64,000 bases of DNA from Seonamhaeicola sp. (GCF_028281565.1 NZ_JANQJQ010000010.1:62001-126000), one strand, 5' to 3'. Shown: positions 33,639-43,496, numbered from the stretch's first letter. Notes: generated by a model not told the origin, from the letters alone. Made by a program: numbers and translations.

Positions 33639-34520
33639 ATGGCTCATAAAGCAGGTTTTGTAAATATTATTGGTAACCCTAATGTGGGTAAATCCACCTT
33701 AATGAATGCGTTTGTAGGTGAAAAACTATCCATAATAACCTCTAAAGCACAAACAACAAGACACCGTATTTTGGGTATTGTAAATGGCGATGATTTTCAG
33801 GTGTTGTTCAGCGATACCCCGGGCATCATCAAACCGGCATACGAGTTACAGGCGTCTATGATGGATTTTGTGAAGTCCGCTTTTGAAGATGCTGATATAT
33901 TGGTTTATATGGTTGAAATAGGAGAACAAGCTTTAAAAGATGACGCTTTTTTCAAAAAGATTACCAATTCAAAAATCCCGGTTTTATTATTATTGAATAA
34001 GATTGATACATCAGATCAACAGAAACTGGAAGCACAGGTTCAGCTTTGGGCAGAAAAAGTACCAAATGCCGAAATTTATCCAATTTCGGCCCTGGAAGGG
34101 TTTCAGGTAAAAGAAGTATTCAATAGAATAATTGAGTTACTTCCGGAGTCACCGCCTTTTTATCCAAAGGATCAATTAACCGATAAACCGGAACGCTTTT
34201 TTATTAACGAAAGTATCAGGGAAAAGATCCTGCTTCATTATAAAAAAGAAATACCCTATGCCGTTGAAGTTGAAACCGAGGCGTTTCATGAAGAAGACAA
34301 TATTATTAGAATTCGCTCTGTCATTATGGTGGAACGCGAAACCCAAAAAGGCATTATCATCGGTCATAAGGGCAATGCCTTAAAACGTGTTGGCGTTGAG
34401 GCCAGAAAGGATTTGGAAAAATTCTTCGGTAAGCAAATTCACTTAGAACTTTACGTAAAAGTGAATAAGAATTGGCGCAGTAATCAAAACCAGTTGAAAC
34501 GTTTTGGTTACAACAATTAA
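33639..34520 (+). CDS. era: GTPase Era
   Basis: 293 residues. G1 GNPNVGKST (12-20), G3 DTPG, G4 NKID, then a C-terminal KH domain (VIMVERETQKGIIIGHKGNALKRVG). Era binds the 3' end of 16S rRNA and assists maturation of the 30S subunit. Length is that expected for the family. The related GTPase der follows after a small hypothetical gene on the opposite strand. Confidence 0.97.
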   Translation: MAHKAGFVNIIGNPNVGKSTLMNAFVGEKLSIITSKAQTTRHRILGIVNGDDFQVLFSDTPGIIKPAYELQASMMDFVKSAFEDADILVYMVEIGEQALKDDAFFKKITNSKIPVLLLLNKIDTSDQQKLEAQVQLWAEKVPNAEIYPISALEGFQVKEVFNRIIELLPESPPFYPKDQLTDKPERFFINESIREKILLHYKKEIPYAVEVETEAFHEEDNIIRIRSVIMVERETQKGIIIGHKGNALKRVGVEARKDLEKFFGKQIHLELYVKVNKNWRSNQNQLKRFGYNN

Positions 34521-34571
34521 AAGGTAACCTACACTTTATTTTTAGATAATCATAACTTTACATAACTAAAA

Positions 34572-34668
34572 TACATTTGTACCATCAGAGTTTGTTAAAC
34601 TTTTGAGTTAGTTAGTTTAGTTATAGAAAGTCTTAAATGAGTCCTTCAATTAAGACTTTTTCTTTTTA
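34572..34668 (+). ncRNA. Candidate short transcript: -7 box to intrinsic terminator
   Basis: TACATTTG (34572-34579), an exact -7 box, is followed about 48 bases later by a terminator: AAAGTCTTAA (34627-34636) paired with TTAAGACTTT (34650-34659) and then TTCTTTTT. Nothing longer than about ten codons is encoded. A transcript of roughly 80 bases is predicted. The bases after it (TGAAACTCAATTTTGAGAAG) recur after a similar unit at 52.7 kb. Confidence 0.35.
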
Positions 34669-34722
34669 GTGAAACTCAATTTTGAGAAGCCTCATAAAAC
34701 GTGGTCGAAATTGTATGTTGGA

Positions 34723-35247
34723 CTAACCTTGATGTATATCGGGGTCTGCTTCAGTCTCTTTTAGTACCCGATTCATAAAATTATTGAGTTTGTGCATCTC
34801 TCCTTTGCTGGAGGCTTTTCCAATACTACCCGCAAAATACAGGGTAAACCAAATAATTACCATCAGGATCATGATACTGACTTGAAGTATAAAATCACTG
34901 TCTAATTTCCAGTTGGAATAAGCCCAGATGCCAAAACCAATAAATAAAGTAGCTACTATAAAATGCATAAACATGAACATGGTCCAAACCGTTGGGTTGG
35001 GGCCGAATAAGCCATACAGAAGACTTGTTTTTTCATCAATTTCATCAATTTCCAAGTGAAGTTGTGGGGTCCAAAACCGTTGGTCTTTTTTCGGGAATTT
35101 TATAAAGACATGATTGTCTAATCGGGTAACAATAAATTCAGATTGCTCCTTTTTAGCATCCTCAAAGGCTTTTAAAACAACTTCATTATTCTCATTAAGT
35201 TCTTTTTTAAACCGGGGTCTTAAAACAATGTCGTTAGCTGTTGGCAT
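34723..35247 (-). CDS. Membrane protein of unknown function
   Basis: 174 residues. A soluble N-terminal half (about 1-85, beta-rich, containing FIVTRLDNHVFIKFP and LHLEIDEIDEKTSLLYGLFGP) is followed by two transmembrane helices (about 90-112 and 120-140) and a short cytoplasmic tail. It starts ATG 35247. It lies opposite and between era and der, 115 bases from der. Similar hypothetical membrane proteins occur in flavobacteria; I know of no assigned function. Confidence 0.7.
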   Translation of the reverse strand: MPTANDIVLRPRFKKELNENNEVVLKAFEDAKKEQSEFIVTRLDNHVFIKFPKKDQRFWTPQLHLEIDEIDEKTSLLYGLFGPNPTVWTMFMFMHFIVATLFIGFGIWAYSNWKLDSDFILQVSIMILMVIIWFTLYFAGSIGKASSKGEMHKLNNFMNRVLKETEADPDIHQG

Positions 35248-35315
35248 TTAGTGGGTAGTTTAGGTTTGTTAAAGTACTATTTTTTATTTAAACCCTAATA
35301 GTTTCTAAAAAGATG

Positions 35316-35323
35316 TACTTTTG
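35316..35323 (+). promoter_or_regulatory. -7 promoter box of der
   Basis: TACTTTTG is an exact match to TAnnTTTG, 39 bases before the der ATG. The -33 region is only weakly matched. Confidence 0.45.
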
Positions 35324-35362
35324 CAAAATGTTTCAAATTGAAACCGAAATCATTTAACGCAT

Positions 35363-36667
35363 ATGAGTAACATAGTAGCTATTGTAGGGAGGCCAAATGT
35401 TGGGAAATCAACGTTTTTCAATCGTCTTATTCAAAGACGGGAAGCCATTGTTGATGCTGTTAGCGGCGTTACCAGAGACCGTCATTATGGTAAAAGTGAT
35501 TGGAACGGAAAGGAGTTTTCTTTAATAGATACCGGAGGGTATGTTGTTGGGAGTGACGATATTTTTGAAGCTGAAATAGACAAACAGGTGGAGCTGGCCA
35601 TTGATGAAGCTGATGCTATTATCTTTATGGTAGATGTAGAGACCGGTGTCACGGGCATGGATGAAGATGTTGCCAGGTTATTGCGAAAAGTAAACAAGCC
35701 GGTGTTCCTGGCAGTCAATAAAGTAGATAATTCCAAAAGGGCCGAAGATGCTGTTGAATTCTACGCTTTAGGGTTAGGCGATTATTATACCATTGCGAGT
35801 ATTAACGGTAGTGGTACAGGCGAGTTATTAGATGCTTTGGTGGAAGCGTTACCTGATAAAGAAGAGGTTGAAGAAGAAAACTTACCGCGCTTTGCGGTGG
35901 TTGGGCGACCTAATGCCGGAAAATCATCGTTTATAAATGCCTTGATTGGCGAAGACAGATATATTGTAACGGATATTGCCGGAACCACCCGTGATGCCAT
36001 TGATACCAAATACAATCGTTTTGGTTTTGAGTTTAATTTGGTTGATACGGCCGGTATTCGCAGAAAATCCAAAGTAAAGGAAGATTTGGAATTTTATTCG
36101 GTTATGCGTAGCGTCAGAGCCATTGAACATGCGGATGTTTGCCTGATTGTTCTTGATGCTACCCGTGGTTTTGACGGTCAGGTGCAAAATATTTTTTGGT
36201 TAGCTGAACGTAATAGAAAAGGTATTGTCATTCTTGTCAATAAATGGGATTTGGTGGAGAAAGACCATAAATCTGTGAAGGAATACGAAAAAGCTATACG
36301 GAAGCAAATAGAACCTTTTACAGATGTACCTATTATATTTATTTCGGCGTTGACCAAGCAGCGTATTTACAAAGCTATAGAAACTGCTGTTGAGGTTTAT
36401 AAAAGTCGCTCCAAACGTATTAAAACCAGTGAACTTAATGATGTGCTTTTACCTATAATAGAACATTATCCGCCCCCGGCGTATAAAGGCAAATTCGTAA
36501 AAATTAAATACATCATGCAGTTGCCAACACCGCAGCCACAATTCGCGTTCTTCTGTAATTTACCTCAGTATGTAAAAGACCCCTACAAGCGCTTTTTAGA
36601 AAATAAACTCCGTGATAACTTTGGGTTTACGGGTGTGCCTGTGAGTGTCTATATGCGTAAGAAATAA
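35363..36667 (+). CDS. der: Ribosome biogenesis GTPase Der (EngA)
   Basis: 434 residues with two tandem GTPase domains: GRPNVGKST (8-16) with DTGG and NKVD, then GRPNAGKSS with DTAG and NKWD. A C-terminal KH-like domain follows ([21 protein letters not shown]). Der is needed for 50S subunit assembly. Normal length for the family. Confidence 0.97.
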   Translation: MSNIVAIVGRPNVGKSTFFNRLIQRREAIVDAVSGVTRDRHYGKSDWNGKEFSLIDTGGYVVGSDDIFEAEIDKQVELAIDEADAIIFMVDVETGVTGMDEDVARLLRKVNKPVFLAVNKVDNSKRAEDAVEFYALGLGDYYTIASINGSGTGELLDALVEALPDKEEVEEENLPRFAVVGRPNAGKSSFINALIGEDRYIVTDIAGTTRDAIDTKYNRFGFEFNLVDTAGIRRKSKVKEDLEFYSVMRSVRAIEHADVCLIVLDATRGFDGQVQNIFWLAERNRKGIVILVNKWDLVEKDHKSVKEYEKAIRKQIEPFTDVPIIFISALTKQRIYKAIETAVEVYKSRSKRIKTSELNDVLLPIIEHYPPPAYKGKFVKIKYIMQLPTPQPQFAFFCNLPQYVKDPYKRFLENKLRDNFGFTGVPVSVYMRKK

Positions 36668-36869
36668 CATTTCTTTACAATAGTTTATGCTTTCTTTAAG
36701 AAAGTTCATACTAAACTAGTTTTATCTTCGCTTTAGGTTTTTTTCTGTTTGTAATAAAATACGGCATAGAATTTGTAGTAAAATACATTGTTTTTTCATG
36801 CTGTGATTACTATTAAACACACATTAAAAGCTACATCAATCAATTGAACTAATCATCATCAATCAAAAA

Positions 36870-39650
36870 ATGAAGCAAACCTGTTTGTGTTTGGCATTAT
36901 TCTTTACACTATGGTCTTTCTCTCAATCCAGGCCGTTTAAAATTTCAGGAAATTTAATTTCTGAAGAAACCAATGAACCTTTAGATGCAGCTACTGTTTA
37001 TTTGCAACGCGTTAAAGACAGCGCACTCATTTCCTATACTATATCAGATGAAAAAGGAAAGTTTATACTGGAAGACAAAACGTATGATGCTTCTGCCAAC
37101 CTTTTTATTTCTTATATCGGCTATCAGACCTATTTTAAAAACATAGAATTTGACAAGGAAGCGGTCGATTTAAAAACCATAAAACTTAAACAGGATCTGA
37201 ATAATTTAGATGAGGTCGTCATTAATGCCGTAGCACCGATAACCATTAAAAAAGACACTATAGAATTTAATGTAAAGTCGTTTAAAACAAAAGTAGGCGC
37301 CACTGTTGAAGACGTTTTAAAAAAACTTCCGGGGGTCGAGGTAGACCAGGAAGGAAAGATAACGGTTAATGGTAAGGAGGTAGATAAAATACTGGTTAAT
37401 GGAAAACCTTTTTTTGGTAACGACCCCACCATTACAACCAGAAATTTAACCAAAGATATTATTGAAAAAATTCAGGTGGTTGATACTAAAACAAAAGCTC
37501 AGGCCTTTACCGGTGAACAGAGTGATAGTGAAAATAAGACCATTAATCTTACTATAAATAAAGAAAATAATAAAGGAGTTTTTGGTAGAGTATCCGGTGG
37601 CTTAGGAACCGATGAGCGCTATGAATATGCAGGGATGTTTAACAGGTTTGATAACGATCAAAGACTTAGTGTGTTAGCCGGCGGGAATAACGTGAACTCC
37701 CCCGGGTTTAGTTTTGGAGAAATTGAAAAGATGTTTGGTGGTGCCAGGTCCGTTAGATTTAATGGCAACGGCTCTTTTGAAGTTAATGGGCGTTCCTTTG
37801 GAGGCGGCCAGGGTATTACGGAATCCAGAAATGCAGGGGTGAATTATGCCGATGATTTTGGTGAGAAACTGGAGCTAAGCTCCGATTATTTTTATTCAGG
37901 AAGTACCTCTGAAAATGAAACCAGAACCCAACGGGAGAATATTTTACCGGATTCCAGGTATTTCACAAATTCAAATTCAAATAACGTCACAGACACAGAT
38001 AATCATAGTTTTAACATGGGGTTTGATATAGAAATAGATTCAACCTTATATATCAACATAGATCCGTCATTCAGGTATTCAAGTACACAATCTGTTAACT
38101 CAAATAATCAGGAGTCTTTTAACGAATCAAATGAATTAATAAATGAATCGAGCTCTGCATCGGTCGTGGACAATGCCTCTAAAAACTTTAACAATAGGTT
38201 GTCGCTTACCAAGAAATATGGGGCTAACGGGGGCTTTATCAGATTTCATTTGAGCCATAGGATTAATGAACGGGAGAGCGAAGACTTTTTTAATTCGGAA
38301 ATTAATATTTATGGTGACAACCCAAGTGATCTTATAAGAGACCAGTTCACAGATGGTGAAAACAAAACCAATAATGTAAGCTCAAACATTTATTACAGAA
38401 TACCCCTTATTTCGAATGAATTTTTCTTAAATCTAAAATACAACTACTCAAATAATAAAGAGGAAAACAGACGCAGCACTTATGAAAAAGATGCGTCTAC
38501 CAATGAATACGATTTGTTTAATACGGATTTGAGTACGGATTTTGAATATGTAAACGAACAAAGCATACCGGGAATTGGTCTTAGTTACCGAAAGAAGGAC
38601 TGGAACGCCCGGGTAGAAGGCAGTTATGTGTTTAGAACATTGGAAAACGCTGATGTACTCAGGCCTCAATTTAATCTTAAAAGGCGATTTGAAGCCTTAG
38701 AATTAAGTTCCAGGCTTTGGTACAGGCTTAGTAAAACGGCTTCCATGTCTTTAAGTTATAACCTGGATAATACGCCCCCGTCCATAGCTCAGATCCAACC
38801 CTTCAAAGATGTTACAGATCCCTTGAATACGCGGGTTGGAAATCCGGATATTAAGCCAACAAACAGGCATCGCTTCTTTTTGTGGTTTCATAAATTTGAC
38901 TTTCAAAAGAAAGTCGGTTTTAACGGTTCTTTTAGCGGGAATGTTATTCAGGATGAAATTGTTTCCAAAACAACTATTGATGAAAATTTTGTTAGGGAAA
39001 CAACGTATGCCAACGTTAACGGAAATAAGAATTTCAGAGGGTGGTTAGGTTTTAATAAGGCGGTTAAAATAGATACTTTAAAAACCATTAAGTTTAATAT
39101 GGGAGGGTCAGGGAACTATAATAAAAGAGTGAATTTTAATAATGATGTAAAATATGCCAGTAAGGTTAGTACCGTTTCTCCGTTTGTTGAAGTGTCCCTG
39201 GATTGGAAGGATGTAATGGAGTTTAGTACAAGATACCAATTGAATTTTACAAAAAACACCTATGACCTGGAGTCTTTTGATAACAGGGATTTTACATTTC
39301 ACTCCCTGCACTTCAATACTGCTACGTTTTTACCTAAACATTTGGAATGGCGAAATAATGTGCAGTATAATTACAATCCTAATATTGCCGAAGGGTTTCA
39401 AAGAGGTGCCTGGTTTTGGAATGCCACACTGTCGTATTCTTTTATGAAAGAGAAAGCTATTTTGTCATTAAAGGCTTATGATCTACTGAACCAGAATACC
39501 AATGCAAGACGTACTGCCAATCAGAACTTTATACAGGATTCACAGAGTACCGTGCTGCAACAGTATTTTATGTTAGGTTTTAGCTGGAAGTTTAATAGCC
39601 TTGGAAAAAAAGGGGAGATTAGAAACCGCAATTTCCGTTGGAGGCATTGA
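36870..39650 (+). CDS. Outer-membrane beta-barrel protein of the TonB-receptor-like family
   Basis: 926 residues. Signal peptide (1-18, ending SFSQ), a carboxypeptidase-regulatory-like domain (about 25-105), a plug-like region (VEDVLKKLPGVEVDQEGKI, ILVNGKPFFGNDP) and a long barrel (about 230-926). This is the outer_membrane_beta-barrel_3 type, which keeps a plug but often lacks a classical SusD partner. None is nearby. The gene is alone between der and the TPM cluster. Substrate unknown; such proteins have been suggested to act in uptake or in surface export. Confidence 0.88.
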   Translation: MKQTCLCLALFFTLWSFSQSRPFKISGNLISEETNEPLDAATVYLQRVKDSALISYTISDEKGKFILEDKTYDASANLFISYIGYQTYFKNIEFDKEAVDLKTIKLKQDLNNLDEVVINAVAPITIKKDTIEFNVKSFKTKVGATVEDVLKKLPGVEVDQEGKITVNGKEVDKILVNGKPFFGNDPTITTRNLTKDIIEKIQVVDTKTKAQAFTGEQSDSENKTINLTINKENNKGVFGRVSGGLGTDERYEYAGMFNRFDNDQRLSVLAGGNNVNSPGFSFGEIEKMFGGARSVRFNGNGSFEVNGRSFGGGQGITESRNAGVNYADDFGEKLELSSDYFYSGSTSENETRTQRENILPDSRYFTNSNSNNVTDTDNHSFNMGFDIEIDSTLYINIDPSFRYSSTQSVNSNNQESFNESNELINESSSASVVDNASKNFNNRLSLTKKYGANGGFIRFHLSHRINERESEDFFNSEINIYGDNPSDLIRDQFTDGENKTNNVSSNIYYRIPLISNEFFLNLKYNYSNNKEENRRSTYEKDASTNEYDLFNTDLSTDFEYVNEQSIPGIGLSYRKKDWNARVEGSYVFRTLENADVLRPQFNLKRRFEALELSSRLWYRLSKTASMSLSYNLDNTPPSIAQIQPFKDVTDPLNTRVGNPDIKPTNRHRFFLWFHKFDFQKKVGFNGSFSGNVIQDEIVSKTTIDENFVRETTYANVNGNKNFRGWLGFNKAVKIDTLKTIKFNMGGSGNYNKRVNFNNDVKYASKVSTVSPFVEVSLDWKDVMEFSTRYQLNFTKNTYDLESFDNRDFTFHSLHFNTATFLPKHLEWRNNVQYNYNPNIAEGFQRGAWFWNATLSYSFMKEKAILSLKAYDLLNQNTNARRTANQNFIQDSQSTVLQQYFMLGFSWKFNSLGKKGEIRNRNFRWRH

Positions 39651-39720
39651 TAGAGGCAACCTAAAACCTATTTAGTTATAGGGAAAATAGTTCGGTCTTT
39701 AATTAACATAGTATTTATAT

Positions 39721-40200
39721 TTATTTCCAGTCTTTAATAATGGAATCAAGGACTTTGTCTATACCCTGATAATATAGTCCGTTTTTAAATTCAGGTACAA
39801 TAATGTTATCAATGATCCCCTTGCAATAATCATCAGTTAAAATTTTCTCTGTGCCATACCCGGTTGCAATACTTATCTGTCTATCATATTTTGAAACGAG
39901 AATCAAAAGACCATTGTCTTTTTCTTTTTTGCCAACACCAAATTGGTTAGCAACTTTTGTTGCATATTGAAGCGCTGTAAAGTTTTTTGGTAATGAATCT
40001 AAAGTGTAAATACATATTTCATTTGTAGATGTGGCTTCGTAATCAATTATTTTGTTAGTTAAACTCAAAACTTCCTCTTTAGAAAATAATAAAGCATTAT
40101 CCTGAACAACTTTTTGATTGAATTCTAATGTGTTTTGCGAATTAGTTTTGCAAGAATATATCAGGGTAAATAGTGAAATAAAAAGTAAAAACTTCTTCAT
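39721..40200 (-). CDS. TPM-domain lipoprotein (third of three)
   Basis: 159 residues starting at the ATG at 40200, which gives a lipoprotein signal (MKKFLLFISLFTLIYSC). The open frame runs upstream into the glycine-rich 3' end of the preceding gene, but that extension is not plausible. The TPM domain (about 40-155) has QVVQDNALLFSKEE, NEICIYTLDSLP, KEKDNGLLILVSKYDRQISIATGYG and PEFKNGLYYQG. TPM proteins of this type are linked to photosystem repair in plants and to respiratory or envelope complexes in bacteria. It lies 25 bases after the second TPM gene in the lemA operon. Confidence 0.85.
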   Translation of the reverse strand: MKKFLLFISLFTLIYSCKTNSQNTLEFNQKVVQDNALLFSKEEVLSLTNKIIDYEATSTNEICIYTLDSLPKNFTALQYATKVANQFGVGKKEKDNGLLILVSKYDRQISIATGYGTEKILTDDYCKGIIDNIIVPEFKNGLYYQGIDKVLDSIIKDWK

Positions 40201-40225
40201 AATAAATTTTAGGTGTAAATATAAT

Positions 40226-41041
40226 TTACCAACCACCACTGGCACCACCGCCACCAAAACTACCGCCACCGAAGCCGCCACCAAAACCACCCCCTGACGA
40301 CCAGCCACCACCGGAGCTGCCTCCGCTGGATCCCCAACGACTACCAGATGAACGCCCCATATTACTTAGAATAATGGCGTCCAAAATATCTATACCGCCG
40401 GATCTTCCACCTCTGCCACCTTTTCCGCCACCGCGTCTACCTTTTGAAATGGAAATAAGTATGACAAAAAAGATCAGGATAAAGATTAAAAAGAAACCGA
40501 CAGGAAAATCGTTATTAGATTTTCTTGTGCCTTTATACTCGCCAGTTAAAACTTCAAAAATAGCATCGGTCCCTCGGTTTAATCCGCCATAATAGTTGTT
40601 TTGTTTAAAGAATGGAATGATATCACGCTCTATGATCCGTTTCGACATGGCATCGGTTAACAGATGTTCCACACCATAACCGGTATTGATGGCAATCCTT
40701 CTGTCGTCTTTAGCCAATAGAATTAAAATACCATTGTCTTCTTTTTCTTGACCAATACCCCAGGCTTCTCCCCACTGTGCGCCTAAATATTTTATTTCCT
40801 CTCCTTCAGTTGAACTTATGATGGCAACAACAATTTGCGTGGAAGTCGTATCGGAATATTTTCTAAGTTTAATGGCTAAATTCGTTGAATCTCTTTTGGA
40901 TAGAAGTTTAGGCTTAGTATAGTCGTAAACAAAAGTCTGTTTGCTGTCTGAAGGTTTTTCCGGAATTTCAAACTGGGCAACCGAAATATTAAAAGAAAAA
41001 AGCGTAAAGCAAAGTATTGAAGTAAAAGAAATAATTTTCAT
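40226..41041 (-). CDS. TPM-domain membrane protein with Gly/Ser-rich tail (second of three)
   Basis: 271 residues from the ATG at 41041 (MKIISFTSILCFTLF ... VAQ, signal peptide). TPM domain about 40-165 (IVVAIISSTEGEEIKYLGAQWGEAW, DNGILILLAKDDRRIAINTGYG, DIIPFFKQNNYYGGL). One transmembrane helix follows (FPVGFFLIFILIFFVILISI), then an arginine/glycine stretch and a low-complexity tail of glycine, serine and tryptophan ending ASGGW. This is the full YgcG architecture. Same operon as lemA. Confidence 0.9.
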   Translation of the reverse strand: MKIISFTSILCFTLFSFNISVAQFEIPEKPSDSKQTFVYDYTKPKLLSKRDSTNLAIKLRKYSDTTSTQIVVAIISSTEGEEIKYLGAQWGEAWGIGQEKEDNGILILLAKDDRRIAINTGYGVEHLLTDAMSKRIIERDIIPFFKQNNYYGGLNRGTDAIFEVLTGEYKGTRKSNNDFPVGFFLIFILIFFVILISISKGRRGGGKGGRGGRSGGIDILDAIILSNMGRSSGSRWGSSGGSSGGGWSSGGGFGGGFGGGSFGGGGASGGW

Positions 41042-41084
41042 TTTGGAATACTGTTTACTGAATACTGATAACTGCATACGGGTT

Positions 41085-41522
41085 TTAGCCTTTAGAAATT
41101 TCGTCAGAGAGTTCGTTAGTGTCAGAATCGGTATATGGGAAATATTTTTTTAGTTGTTCACCGGACATTAAAATACCTTCTACCAGCCCTTGTTTAAAAT
41201 GACCCTGTTTAAAATGAGATTGTATAACATCTTTAGTACTGTCCCAAAAATCATCAGAGACCACATCATTGATGCCTTTGTCACCATAGATCACAAAGGC
41301 TCTGTCTTCAACGGCAACATAGATCAACACGCCATTTTGCTCTTTGGTATTATCCATTTTAAGTGAGTGGAAAAGCTCTAACGCTCTGTTGGGAGCATCA
41401 CCATAAGATGTTTTCTCAATATGAACCCGTATTTCTCCGGATGTGTTTAGCTCTGCTTTGCGGATGGCTTCAACAATCTCTTGTTCTTCAGCTGCAGAAA
41501 GAAAATCTTCAATTTTAGACAT
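41085..41522 (-). CDS. TPM-domain protein without signal peptide (first of three)
   Basis: 145 residues. TPM domain with GEIRVHIEKTSYGD, NGVLIYVAVEDRAFVIYGDKGIN and IQSHFKQGHFKQGLVEGI. No signal peptide or membrane helix is seen, so it may be cytoplasmic. Its ATG at 41522 directly follows the lemA stop, with no spacer, implying tight coupling. Three TPM paralogues in a row behind lemA suggests a multi-subunit assembly with one cytoplasmic, one membrane and one lipoprotein member. Confidence 0.85.
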   Translation of the reverse strand: MSKIEDFLSAAEEQEIVEAIRKAELNTSGEIRVHIEKTSYGDAPNRALELFHSLKMDNTKEQNGVLIYVAVEDRAFVIYGDKGINDVVSDDFWDSTKDVIQSHFKQGHFKQGLVEGILMSGEQLKKYFPYTDSDTNELSDEISKG

Positions 41523-42110
41523 TTAAAACTCTACTTTAGGGGCATTTTCACTACCCGGATCACTCTTATATCTAGGCATTTCTTCAAAACCGAACAATCC
41601 AGCCAATAGTTTTCCTGGGAATTCAGTTGTATGAATATCATATTTATTCACAGCCTGATTATATCTGTTGCGTTCAACATTGATTCTATTTTCAGTGCCT
41701 TCAAGTTGAGATTGGAGTTCTAAAAAACTTTTGTCTGCTTTTAAATCAGGGTAGCGCTCAACTGTAACCAGAAGTCTTGAAAGCGCACCACTTAACCCTT
41801 GTTGGGCCTGTTGAAATTGCGCCATGGTTTCAGGTGTTAAATTATTGGCGTCAATAGTCGTTTTTGTAGCTTCAGAGCGAGCTTTGATAACACCTTCCAG
41901 CGTTTCTTTTTCATGGGCTGCATACCCTTTAACTGTGGCTACCAAATTCGGAATTAAATCGGCGCGTCTCTGGTAAGCGCTTTCTACGTTAGACCAGGCG
42001 GTTTTAGCATCAGCTTCATACCTCACAGCAGTATTATTAAACCCTTTTCCCCAAGAGTATAATCCAATGACAAGAATTCCAATAATGATCCATGGTAAAA
42101 ATTTCTTCAT
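41523..42110 (-). CDS. LemA-family protein
   Basis: 195 residues with an N-terminal membrane helix (about 4-20) and the LemA helical domain: AWSNVESAYQRRADLIPNLVATVKGYAAHE, LSRLLVTVERYPDLKAD, ENRINVERNRYNQAVNKYN-type motif. LemA forms an alpha-helical domain at the membrane and is regularly found next to TPM-domain proteins, as here. It is the first gene of the lemA-TPM-TPM-TPM operon. The preceding gene on the same strand is the MerR regulator, 85 bases upstream. Confidence 0.92.
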   Translation of the reverse strand: MKKFLPWIIIGILVIGLYSWGKGFNNTAVRYEADAKTAWSNVESAYQRRADLIPNLVATVKGYAAHEKETLEGVIKARSEATKTTIDANNLTPETMAQFQQAQQGLSGALSRLLVTVERYPDLKADKSFLELQSQLEGTENRINVERNRYNQAVNKYDIHTTEFPGKLLAGLFGFEEMPRYKSDPGSENAPKVEF

Positions 42111-42195
42111 GATAAATAGTTTAAAATAAATTTATTAATGGTTAACTATGTGACACGTCGTTTATTAAAAAGTTACAACAATCAAGAAATCTTTT

Positions 42196-42525
42196 TTAAA
42201 GATGCTCCTTGATTTTTAATAACTGCACTTTAATATCTTCCAGTTTACTGACAATTTCAAAATTGCTAAGTGCTTCTTTTTTGTCTTCTTTAAGATGCGT
42301 TTTGGCACCTTCCAGAGTAAACCCGCGCTCTTTAACCAAATGATAGATGAATTTAAGGTTTTTTATATCCTCCGGTGTAAACTTACGGTTACCTTTTGCA
42401 TTTTTTTTAGGCTTAAGGATATCGAACTCTTTTTCCCAAAAACGAATTAAAGAGGTGTTAACACCAAAAGCTTTGGCAACTTCTCCAATACCGTAGTAGC
42501 GTCTTTCAGGTAAATCTATGTGCAT
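42196..42525 (-). CDS. MerR-family transcriptional regulator
   Basis: 109 residues. MerR HTH near the N-terminus (RYYGIGEVAKAFGVNTSLIRFWEKEFDIL), then a wing and helix (KGNRKFTPEDIKNLKFIYHLVKERGFTLEGAKTHL). No cysteine metal-binding loop is present, so it is not a metal sensor of the classical type. Its ATG overlaps the stop of the M23 peptidase gene by one base. Similar short MerR proteins follow an M23 peptidase in many flavobacteria. The target is unknown; the lemA operon lies just downstream. Confidence 0.85.
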   Translation of the reverse strand: MHIDLPERRYYGIGEVAKAFGVNTSLIRFWEKEFDILKPKKNAKGNRKFTPEDIKNLKFIYHLVKERGFTLEGAKTHLKEDKKEALSNFEIVSKLEDIKVQLLKIKEHL

Positions 42526-43496
42526 TAGTCGAGGGATTGATTTTCTAAAGAAGCGTGTTCCAGCAATTTACTGAATTCTTCAGCTGTTAAACTTCCGTAG
42601 TAAAAGTTTATAGGGTTGATGCGTTTACCGTCCTTAAAGATTTCATAGTGAAGATGCGGTGCTTCAGAGCGCCCGGTACTGCCAACAAAACCTATAAGGT
42701 CACCGCGTTTTACTTTCTGGTTTTTACGTACGTTGTACTTATATAAATGGGCATACAAACTGGTATAGCCAAAGCCGTGATCTATACGTATGTGTTTCCC
42801 ATAACCACTGGCCCGGGAATCTGCCCTGACTACTTTTCCATCACCACTGGCATAAATAGGCGTTCCCCTGGGCGCTGTAAAGTCCATGCCCCAATGCATT
42901 TTTCTTGCCTTGGTAAACGGATCCGTACGCATACCGTAACCGGAGGCCATTCGTGTCAGGTCTTCATTACTTACCGGTTGAATAGCCGGTATGGCTGCAA
43001 GCAATTTTTCTTTCTCCTCGGCAAGCGCCGCTATTTCATCCAGCGATTTAGATTGCACCACGATTTGTTTTTGAAGTATATCTAAGCGTTTGTTGCTTTC
43101 AATAATGAGTTTTGAATTATCAAAACCTTCTAAATCTTTGTATCGATTGATACCGCCAAAACCGGCTCTACGCTGTGCCTCAGGTATTGGGTTGGCTTCA
43201 AAATAAACGCGGTAAATATTATTGTCCCTGTCGGCTACATTAGCTAAAACTGCTTCGGCTTCGGCCATTTTCTTGTTTAGGATCTCATACTGGAATTGCA
43301 TGTTTTGCAACTCACGTTTAAAAGCTTTTTCCTTGGGAGATTCAATATAGTGGCTTCCTATAAAAACAAATCCAAAAGCGAACAAAGACGAGGCTAAAAG
43401 AAACACCATAATGTACTTAAATGTACGTCGTTTTTTGCGCTCAATTTTGCGATAAGAAAGTGATTCCGGATCGTAGTAATATTTTACCTTACTCAT
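42525..43496 (-). CDS. M23-family peptidase with membrane anchor
   Basis: 323 residues from ATG 43496 (MSKVKYYYDPESLSYRKIE). The frame extends 24 codons upstream but the start at 43496 fits the conserved family N-terminus. One transmembrane helix (about 29-50), a coiled coil (about 60-180) and a C-terminal LytM domain with HWGMDF (first zinc His and Asp), RIDHGFGYTSLYAHL and APHLHYEIF. It cuts peptidoglycan cross-links or acts in cell division. It is divergent from alaS. Confidence 0.9.
   Translation of the reverse strand: MSKVKYYYDPESLSYRKIERKKRRTFKYIMVFLLASSLFAFGFVFIGSHYIESPKEKAFKRELQNMQFQYEILNKKMAEAEAVLANVADRDNNIYRVYFEANPIPEAQRRAGFGGINRYKDLEGFDNSKLIIESNKRLDILQKQIVVQSKSLDEIAALAEEKEKLLAAIPAIQPVSNEDLTRMASGYGMRTDPFTKARKMHWGMDFTAPRGTPIYASGDGKVVRADSRASGYGKHIRIDHGFGYTSLYAHLYKYNVRKNQKVKRGDLIGFVGSTGRSEAPHLHYEIFKDGKRINPINFYYGSLTAEEFSKLLEHASLENQSLD

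Noticed and set aside
40201-40311. N-terminal extension of the third TPM gene
   Set aside because: It is a shadow of the glycine-rich tail of the preceding gene; the ATG at 40200 gives a clean lipoprotein signal.
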